This document shows, one piece after another, positions 56,239 through 64,000 of a stretch of 64,000 nt of DNA. Below the pieces are notes generated by a model. That model searched no databases, was not told where the DNA came from, and saw only the letters and a program-made list of their open reading frames with translations. This DNA is from Allium sativum (taxonomy: Eukaryota > Streptophyta > Magnoliopsida > Asparagales > Amaryllidaceae). Both the position numbers and the translations under genes were made by a program. Location of the stretch: the NCBI GenBank assembly GCA_030737875.1, contig CM060911.1, forward strand, positions 53,008,501 through 53,072,500, written 5' to 3'. The first letter of the stretch is position 1. Every line of letters starts with the position of its first letter.

Positions 56239-56910
56239 TGTAACAACCCGGAAAATTTGAACCAATTTTTTTTTTTTAATTTGGCTATTTTAGTGGATTT
56301 TGAATATTTAAAATAAATTATTTTAAATAATAATGATCAAAAGTCTATTTGAATCGATGTTGGAAAGTAAATATATTTATTTGAATTATAAAACAAGGCC
56401 TGAAATGGCGCGACAGTTTGAAATTTTGAATTCGAACTTTGACTGATTGTACCGGGTGCAAAATAAAACAGATTTTAGTGAAACCAAAAATATTTAAATC
56501 TGTTTATGAATATCTTTCTAACGAATCTGAAAAATCAAAATTTCATAGTGGGAATCAAAAGTTATGGCCAAATGAATTTTCAGAAAGGTCGTTATGGAGT
56601 TAATATAATCCTTGAAAATAGACATTTTGCAAACTGCCTCTATTTTCGACGAAACCACTTTTGTTGGATCCGGACATCTAGAAAAAAAAATGGCCATTCT
56701 AGATGTGAGCGTGGCAAAGGAAAATGTGTTTGGTTAATTTCAGTCAATTTGGATCGACCAGAAAATGGCCATTTTTCAAACGATCTCCAAATGCGACGAA
56801 ATCAGTTTTGTTGGGACCGTATCGTCACACCTGGGTTCCATACATTAAATTTATTTACAAATTCTAAACATCCACCTATAAATATTTACAAATCTTCATA
56901 TCGCTTAAAA
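56239..56910 (+). repeat. LTR fragment related to element D
   Basis: Starts TGTAACAACCCGG. Contains AAAGGTCGTTATGGA and two copies of the motif CGAAAYCASTTTTGTTGG.. that D also has twice in its U3. Orientation is plus. The end is undefined. A frame of 136 codons inside (56,506-56,916) is not a credible gene, because its sequence follows the LTR alignment. Confidence 0.6.
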
Positions 56911-57741
56911 AAGTAGATTTAACAAATAATCTTTATATAAAAATTCATTTTTAATTAATGAATAATAGAAATGAAGATTCACACTTAAAATCATAAGATA
57001 TTGCAACATAAAAACTTATTATTTTTTTAAATACATGATTTTAACACCGTAATATACATGTAAATTATTTTTATTTTGAATGGGTTAAATATATAATATC
57101 TATAAAAAAACCACAACGCATGCCATAATGCTCATAGTCAATAATTTACGTAAAGAAACATCCGAAATGAAGGGTTGAAATCTTAGTTTGTGACCGTGAG
57201 CTAGGATCTGGAAGGTTTAAAGAAAGGAATTTTTTTTGATTTGGGTAGGTTTTGAAAACTAATAAAAAAAAAGATCACTTTTGACCATGTATGATACCGA
57301 CGAAATTTCAAATGCCATCAATACATTTTTTAATTTTAGAGTAGTGGACATCTAGAATGTTGTCCTCTAAATGAAAGTTTACTGCGGTGGCATCTGAAAT
57401 GCTGTCAGTAAGCAATATTTTTGATGTCTCTCGGATATAGTGTTGGCATGTAGTATGTCATCCACCTTTTTCTTCCACCATTCTAATCAAGCAAAAAATC
57501 ATTCTACACAAAATATTATTTCAGCCAAAATCCTTATTTTCACACAAAATCCTAGTTTAACACATGTTAGATCTATTTGAGAATCAAGGACATATTCTCC
57601 CCGATCTATTCATTAAGGTATTTTTTTTCAAAACTTAATTCAACAGTGCTGGTGTTTGTATGGTGTGACATTTGGTTCATTATAAAAATAGTGAAAATCT
57701 TGTTTTATTGAATGTAGAAATGCTCTTAAATGAGTTCCAAC
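56911..57741. other. AT-rich sequence, no gene recognised
   Basis: No coding signal. It may be the rest of the D-like LTR or older repeat material. Confidence 0.4.
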
Positions 57742-58041
57742 TATTAGGGATATAAATCAAGAATCTTAAGGCAAAACTAACACAAGAGGAGGGGTGAATT
57801 GTGTTTTAAAGAACTTATAGAAATCTTAACCCATTAACAATTACTCAAACAGCTATATTAATCATAGAATGAGTACCACAACAGAAACAGTCATAGATAC
57901 AAATATAGACAGAAATAGAATCCAAAAAAGGAAAGAACACACAAGATTTTAAATTGATTTGAATTACTCCTACGTCTAGTAACATGCAATGCTAGATTGC
58001 ATAGGGTTTTATTAATATCAGTATCCAATTATAACCTCCTT

Positions 58042-58190
58042 GATTTCAGGGCTAGAAGGTTAAACTATTTCAACACCCATGATTCCATAGCTACAAGGTT
58101 AACACCATTTCAACACTCTTGATTTCATGACTATAAGGTTAACACCGCTCATTTTCCTTGATTTACAGGCTACAAGGAATACACCCTTTC
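58042..58190 (-). repeat. 40-bp tandem repeat in LTR J (left copy)
   Basis: Units of about 40 bp such as CTTGATTTCATGGCTACAAG plus GTTAACACCGTTTCAACA. Three to four units here against five to six in the right LTR (63,408-63,630). Confidence 0.8.
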
Positions 58191-58400
58191 CTTATCGATT
58201 AAAATTTCCCTAGAACTCTTGAGTATCACTTCCAAACATAGAGTATTTGATGGAGATTGAGAATAGAAAAAGAATGACATAATTTGTATTGAAATTGGCA
58301 TAGTACAAATGTAGAAACTTAGAAATTAAGAAGAAGAATGGTGATTTGATAAAGGAGGAAGGAGGAGAACATATATAATGAAAAAATTCGAAATCAGACC

Positions 58401-58410
58401 CTTTATATAG
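58401..58410 (-). promoter_or_regulatory. TATA box of element J (left LTR)
   Basis: The minus strand reads CACTATATAAAGGGTC. Conserved in the right LTR at 63,845-63,854. Confidence 0.6.
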
Positions 58411-59083
58411 TGTTCTAAGGGACACAACCATTCCTGGAATGTTTTAAATATGATAAGACAAATATTTTTGAATTTAAATATTTTAATAGTTATAAGTCGA
58501 TATGTCAAAACATGTACTTCGACATTTGTTTATATATTTCAATTTTAATTCATTTTTCAATTATTTAAACCAATACACATATATTCTGAAAATTCTTAAA
58601 ACAAAACTAGTTATTTAAAATAAAATCTATAAAGTATAAAAACACATAAAAAAATATTTAACCATATGATATAAAAACTATATGTATATATATTTTTTGA
58701 AATGTAAACTTATATATATAAATGGTGTTAAACTGTATAATATAACTTTAAACACATATATAATATAATTATACAACTTTATAATATATATATAAACTAT
58801 ATAAGAAACTTATATATATTTGAAATCATAAGTAAAAACTCTTTGGATGATTTAAAATCATTTTGAAAGGAGTTTGAAATAATTTGAAATTAATTTAAAA
58901 GGATAATTTGAACATAGAATTTGAGAATGCTAATCAGAGTTTTACATACTAACTAGACTCTTTACTCTGATAATCTTGATCTCTTGGAATTTTGATATCT
59001 TGATACTCATGAGTCTTGAATATCCTTTAAAAACTTGAATCTCTTAAACTGTACCGTCTTTTATGTTTATTTCCTGCACATAA

Positions 59084-59105
59084 ATTATGCATATATATAT
59101 ATATA
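59084..59105. repeat. TA microsatellite in LTR J
   Basis: (TA)n run. Similar AT-rich runs occur at 58,680-58,800. Confidence 0.8.
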
Positions 59106-59215
59106 TTCTGAATAAAAGTGTCGGTATATATATATATTTATTTATAATCAATAATTTAAATAATCGAAATAAGGTTTTTGTCATCAAAACATCATCAACA
59201 TTCCATTCTCCAACA

Positions 59216-59700
59216 ATCTCCCCCTTTTTGATTATGATAACCTTGGTTTGTAAAATATATTCATACCTGATAGTACCTGTCGATTTGATTCTTCGATTAC
59301 TCCTCCCGTTACCATGAATTATTTCTAACTCCCTCTTAAACTATCTCTATTCTATCTATACCTATTTTATAATTTCTCCCCTTTTGTCATCAAAAAAAAA
59401 GTATATCTAACTATACTCCCCCTAAATTTTTCCATAAATGTTCCTAATGACTATATTTATATAATTCCTCCTGAATTTATAACTCCCCCTAATTTTATGG
59501 CAATACTTATTGTAATTCTAATAAACTAAAGTATAAACAAGCAATTCAAACAACATTTACAAGCAATTCAATCAATATTTTCAAGCAATCATTGTATATA
59601 TCAAACAAATTAATACAAGTCAAATCCAATCGAATCAAACAATATGTCCAAGTTTTCAAAAACATACCGGACAAAGAATACTAAATCAAACCAAACAAAT
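59216..59700 (-). mobile_element. Element J polypurine tract and 3' non-coding region
   Basis: AAAAAGGGGGAGAT (minus strand) abuts the LTR. Two more AGGGGGAG tracts lie at about 59,415 and 59,480. These look like duplicated polypurine tracts. No frame. Confidence 0.7.
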
Positions 59701-59719
59701 TCAAACATCTCTTGGAACT

Positions 59720-61460
59720 TCAACCATTCATCTCTACCAAAGATTGGATCCCTTTTGATGACTTTCCAGTCTTCGTTGTCTTTGGAGGTGCTCCAGTGAT
59801 GTTATTATCTTTATCTTTGGAAAGAGAAGAGATCATCCAACGAATAGCATTAAATAGTTTTTCTTGTTGTTCAATCATCTTTATCTGACTTAATTCAAGA
59901 TGACATTGATTTGCAAAGGATTATAGATTGGATATTCTTGAAAGAATTGAGACTTTCTTTAAGATTTTCACCTAGATTGTGAATATGATTGGACATTATT
60001 TGATTATTTAGAGAAGAAGCAATTAGAGAAGAAATAAAGAACTAAAATAGAGGTTCTATGGAAGAAAATTGTACATATAGAGTCTGGAATTTGTTTAAAG
60101 TTGAATAGACATAAGGTAGTTACTAAAAAATTCAAATTTGAACAAATTTGAATTTCTGATAGTTATATGTCGACATACGTGTTCTTTTATGTCAACGTAT
60201 CCTTGTATTTTGGGTATATTTGACTTCTAACACTATTTTATGGTATTTTTAGTTATATAATTTTAATTTATTCAATTTTAATGTGTTCTTATAGATGTTT
60301 AAAGATTGTTTTAACAGAAAATAATAACATTCATTACTACTAAAAGATTACATTCAAATGATACACGAAATTTGAAATACAGAATACGAAAAGAAAATAC
60401 AAGCTAATATGATAGGATAACATAGGCTAATAAACTTATATCTCAGGGGAAAGATGGTATTCCAACTTTTCTTCCAATGTTTCCAATAAACTTGTTCATT
60501 TTGGAAGACATTTGGTTGAAAGGCTTCCTGACTGTCCTTTGATATTTGGCAAGTTTGACTTGGTTTTGAAAAATGGCTTCTTTGGATATGGTTCTTAATG
60601 AAGTAGGAAGATCTACGCTTTCCATGGAGGATTTCGTCAATTTCCATTTGAACTTCTTCTTCAATTATAGCTTGGTTTTCGGCATATGTCTCATATGGTT
60701 TGTAAGTGATTGGAATTTGCATAAGGGATATATTTCCCAAGTTAAAGACCTTTCTAGGAACAAATTCCTCTCCTTTGAAATCTACTCCAAAATATTTAAA
60801 GATTCGGGTAAGGTAAATTCCAAGGTAAAGAGTTTTTTCTTTTGTAGACATTTCCATTGGTTTAAATTCTCTCAAAATTACTTCGGCCTAATTAATGTCA
60901 TAAGTGCCAAAGTTGGAAAAAGGAACTTTTTGGACCTTAAGAGTGGGGTTATTAAAATTTTAGGAATGGGAGTGAGGGTATGTTGAAAAAGGAGATTAAC
61001 AATTCTTGCTTTTGGACAGAAAAAGCGATTCTTGAATTTCATATATTCATCGCTTGCAAAAATATGATGAAAAGATTAAAAATCGTGTTCATCAATTTCA
61101 AAATCGTAAAAATCCAAACCTGTTTTCTTGAAATTTAAAATGGTTCCTAAAACATCATTATCTAAAATAATTTGAGTGCCTTTTACATTACTCCAAACTT
61201 GATTTTCATTTCCTTCGAAAAAGCCATGATTTAAATATTTAGACAAGATTTGGATAACATACGTCATTGTTATCCCGAGAATCATTCAAACTTTAAACTT
61301 TATTTTGATGAAAAAGAGTAGGAAGATCATAGGATGCAAAATCTTCAACGATAGTGAATGTTCCCGTATTGACTTTTCCATCCGTTACATAGTCTATATA
61401 CGCTTGGATAGCCTCTGGGCTGCTCTAATATAACCTTTGAGGGTCTTAGTTAGTCTCATG
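59720..61460 (-). pseudogene. Element J accessory frame, putative plant transposon protein-like
   Basis: Read down from about 61,420 with frame changes: SPEAIQAYIDYVTDGKV, NENQVWSNVKGTQIILDNDV and LGTILNFKKTGLDFYDFEID (61,285-61,076), FCPKARIVNLLFQ, then an open frame of 173 codons from 60,875 (GVDFKGEEFVPRKVFNLGNI). A polar tail with HIHNLGENLKESLNSFKNIQ ends near 59,735. The pattern of VKG..I.L....L..IL....G and a downstream P.ARIV resembles the putative plant transposon protein domain found in retrotransposon-derived plant frames (from memory). It lies downstream of gag, where pol would be. No catalytic motif is visible. Function unknown. Confidence 0.5.
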
Positions 61461-62039
61461 GTTTAGGGTTACTTGAGGAAGCTATCAGAAAATAGTTTTG
61501 AAGAGTATAAGATGAAGAAAATAGTTTTTGAATTTTGAACGAGAGATCGAAAGAGTAGTATTGAATAAATAATTTAAAAGAGCTCAAATGGACATATCTA
61601 TTCTGAATAAAAGGACACCTTTTCAAACCTTGGGATTTGGTGAAAAGTTGGAGGGAAGTTTGAAAGTTTAAACATTTGAAACTCAAAATTTGAATTTCAA
61701 AAACTGGTGCATATGTTGACATGCACATTTATATAAGTTAACATATATGTACAATTTCAAAATTCAATTTTGCTTTTGACTTTATTATATTATTTTAATG
61801 TTTTATATTCTTTGTTTAGTTATTTCCTGAGATGATATTAGTTTTAAAAACTTTTAAAATTAATTATTATTATATTATTATTTATTATTTTATTATTATT
61901 TTGAATTTCAAAATTCAAAATTCAAATTCACATTTTAGAATTCAGATTTCAAACAAAGCAAACAAACAAACAACCATTCAACCATTTCAATCAAAAATTA
62001 TTAATTAAGGCGTACCTGGTTTTAAGATCCATTCCATCT

Positions 62040-62990
62040 GAATCCTAAATCACTGTGAAGCACATATTCGAATTTCCGGTTTCTGGCTCTTCGTCACTTG
62101 ATGATGAACCGGAATCATCTAAAGTTGTTGCGTATGCTGTTTTCCTTTTCTTTGACAAATTGTTGTTTGTTTGTTAATTCGATCTATCATGATATGGACA
62201 CATCCTTTTTATATAACCTGGTTTGTTGCAATTGTAGCATCTATCGTCATTTTTTCTCAAACTTCCATGATTATTTTTCTAAAATTTATTTTTCCTTTTA
62301 TATCTAAGATATTTTCTGAAATTCCTTGTCATTATGGCAATTTCTTCATCATCCTCACTGCTTGAAGTTGTTGCTTTGAATGCTATAGAATTCTTTTATG
62401 TCGACTTATTCTCCTTTATTTTCTATAACTGTACTTCGAACGACATCAAATTCTCTATTAACTCCTCAATCTTCATTTCACTAATATTATTAGCCTCTTT
62501 AATTGCCATGTTTTCCGATTTCATTCTAGAGTTAGAGAATTAAGGATTTTTCTGACTTGATCTTCTTCAGAATAAGATTTTTCCAAAAGCCATTAATGAA
62601 TGCATGATTTCCTGAAACCTGCAGTACATATCGGAGACATATCTATTCTGATTCATTTTAAATAACTCAAATTGATAAGTTAGCATTGATAACTTTGTAT
62701 GTTTAATTTTATGCATTCCTTTATGAGTAAATTGCATGATTTTCCATATTTCATGTGCAGATTTACAAATCGACACTCTATTAAATTCATTTCTATCTAA
62801 TAAACTGAATAACGTATTCATAGCCTTAGAATTACTCTATGCAGTAGACTTTTGTTTATTAGTCCATTGTGCAAAATTATTAGTGGGTTCAACATATTCA
62901 GTTTGTGTAATATTCCAAGCATCTAATCCTAGAGATTGCAAATATATTTTCATTCTAATTCCCAATAAGAATAATTACTGCCACTAAATA
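62040..62990 (-). pseudogene. Element J gag (UBN2-type), broken
   Basis: The minus strand from about 62,990 shows NTLFSLLDRNEFNRVSICKS and AHEIWKIMQFTHKGMHKIK (62,821-62,700), then FELFKMNQNRYVSDMYCRFQ. This is the UBN2/copia gag pattern. After a frame change come an acidic linker (SSSEDDEEIAIMTRNFRKYL, about 62,350-62,290) and a zinc knuckle CYNCNKPGYIKRMC (about 62,245-62,205), in which the His is replaced by Tyr. A Ser/Asp-rich tail ends near 62,050. Gag would form the particle. At least three disruptions. Confidence 0.82.
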
Positions 62991-63099
62991 ATGGTGGTCT
63001 AACAGTGGATTGACCCTCTCCAAAAGAACTATTATAGCTAGTAATTTCAGTGTTGGTTGCTATCTAATATTTTCAAATGATGAAAATTTTAAAACCTAT

Positions 63100-63111
63100 G
63101 CTTTGATACCA
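63100..63111 (-). promoter_or_regulatory. Primer-binding site of element J
   Basis: The minus strand reads TGGTATCAAAGC, complementary to initiator Met-tRNA, two bases from the LTR at 63,114. Confidence 0.85.
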
Positions 63112-63113
63112 AT

Positions 63114-64000
63114 TGCTAGGGATGTGGATCAAGGATCTTAAGTCAAAACTAACACTAGGTGTGGGAAGTGAATAGTGTTTTTAAAAACTTATAGAAATCT
63201 TAACCAATTAACAATTACTCAAACAACTATATGAGTCACAAAATGAATATCACTATGGAAACAATCACATATGCAAATACAAACATAAATAAAATGCCAA
63301 ATAGGGAAGAACACACCAGATTTTATACTGGTTCGGATTACTCGTACGTCCAGTCCCACGCAGTGCTGGATTGTGCATAGTTTTATCAATATCAGTACCC
63401 AATTACAACCCCCTTAATATCACGCTATAAGGTTAAAACCGTTTCAATACCCTTGATTTCATGGCTACAACGTTAACACCGTTTCAACATCCTTAATTTC
63501 ATGGCTACAAGGTTTAGCACCGTTTCAACATCCTTAATTTCACGGCTACAAGGTTAACACCGTTTTAACACCCTTGATTTCACGGCTACAAGGTTAACAC
63601 TGCTCCTTTTCCTTGATTTACGGACTACAACCCTTTCCTTATCGATTATAATTGCCTAAGAACTCTTAACTAGCAGTTCCAAACAGAGAGTATTTGATAG
63701 AGATTGTGAATAGAAGAAAATTAATGTATTTTTATTGAAATTGGCAGAGTATAAGTGTAGAAACTTAGAAAATTAGGAAGAATAACGGTGGTTTGATAAA
63801 GGAGGAGGAAGAAGATATATATCGAAAAAATTCGAAAGTAGACCCTTTATATAGTGTTCCAAGGGACACAACCATTCGTGGAACGTTTTAAATATGTAAA
63901 GACATATCTTTTTAAATTTAACATTTGTGATAGTTATATGTCGACATGTCAAAACACGTATGTCAACATATGTATATTGTTGACGTTAAAAGTTGGTCAC
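63114..64000 (-). repeat. Element J right (5') LTR, runs off the window
   Basis: 887 bp visible, aligned to 57,742 onward. It has more copies of the 40-bp repeat (63,408-63,630) and the TATA box at 63,845-63,854. Confidence 0.85.

Larger units (their letters stand above)
57742..59215 (-). repeat. Element J left (3') LTR
   Basis: 1,474 bp. On the minus strand it starts TGTTGGAGAATGG at 59,215. The opposite end reads TATTAGGGA, where the other LTR has TGCTAGGGA, so its terminal CA is mutated. Contains 3-4 copies of a 40-bp repeat (58,042-58,190) and a TATA box. Confidence 0.88.
57742..64000 (-). mobile_element. Element J: copia-type LTR retrotransposon with gag and an accessory frame
   Basis: Left (3') LTR 57,742-59,215. 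The internal region is 59,216-63,113 and the right (5') LTR starts at 63,114 and leaves the window. The primer-binding site and polypurine tract show the minus strand. The gag is of the copia UBN2 type. The 3.9-kb internal region has no recognisable protease, integrase or reverse transcriptase, so it is non-autonomous or heavily deleted. Confidence 0.82.

Noticed and set aside
60573..60986. 137-codon plus-strand frame
   Set aside because: Antisense to the accessory frame of element J, whose sense strand gives the better domain-like sequence.

Overview
The window looks like nuclear DNA of a plant with a large, repeat-rich genome, probably a eudicot, although the sequence does not prove the species. 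It is AT-rich. It contains plant-type Ty3/gypsy, Ty1/copia, L1-type LINE and PIF/Harbinger pieces. I see no intact host gene, no tRNA or rRNA, and nothing bacterial. Almost every long reading frame is a decayed transposon gene.

Layout: 0-2 kb holds a hAT-like terminal sequence and a PIF/Harbinger-associated MYB/SANT reading frame (minus strand) with a CpG-rich palindrome upstream of its TATA box. About 2.0-3.65 kb is the 3' half of a LINE (minus). From 3,653 to 46,206 there is a nest of LTR retrotransposons. Element A (minus; LTRs begin at 3,653 and 23,538) keeps only gag-end/protease remnants. Its left LTR was hit by element D (5,478-19,089, TSD TTAAG), which has 6-kb LTRs around a 1.3-kb internal region with no recognisable gene. 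Its right LTR was hit by element B (24,865-31,136, minus), which has only a gag gene. Element C (31,137 to about 38,170, plus) is a decayed Tekay-like chromovirus without a 5' LTR. Element F (38,178 to about 44,200, plus) is a decayed TAT/Ogre-clade element with an archaeal-type RNase H, 70-bp tandem repeats and a 3' LTR. G (about 44,260-46,206, minus) is an LTR fragment related to A and B. A second LINE piece, the 5' half, follows at 46.2-48.2 kb.

The right third has a TAT-type LTR (H, 48.2-49.7 kb), a degraded plant-mobile-domain pseudogene (about 50.5-51.3 kb), a decayed PIF/Harbinger element with convergent transposase and MYB/NAM-like genes (52.4-55.55 kb), a possible organelle-derived block (55.8-56.2 kb), a D-like LTR fragment (56.24-56.9 kb), and a copia-type element J (57,742 to the window end, minus). 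J has gag and a plant-transposon-protein-like frame but no visible protease, integrase or reverse transcriptase.

The most unusual signal is structural. Several unrelated LTR families here (A, B, D, and the 3' region of F) carry arrays of short hairpins. The stem sequence changes from unit to unit while the two arms stay complementary. In A and B, TATA-like boxes lie near the LTR start, so these hairpins would fall in a very long transcribed R-U5 leader. A and B also share a phased lattice of GTCGAC palindromes just upstream of the TATA box. These are the best candidates for undescribed biology here. All positions and counts were read by eye.
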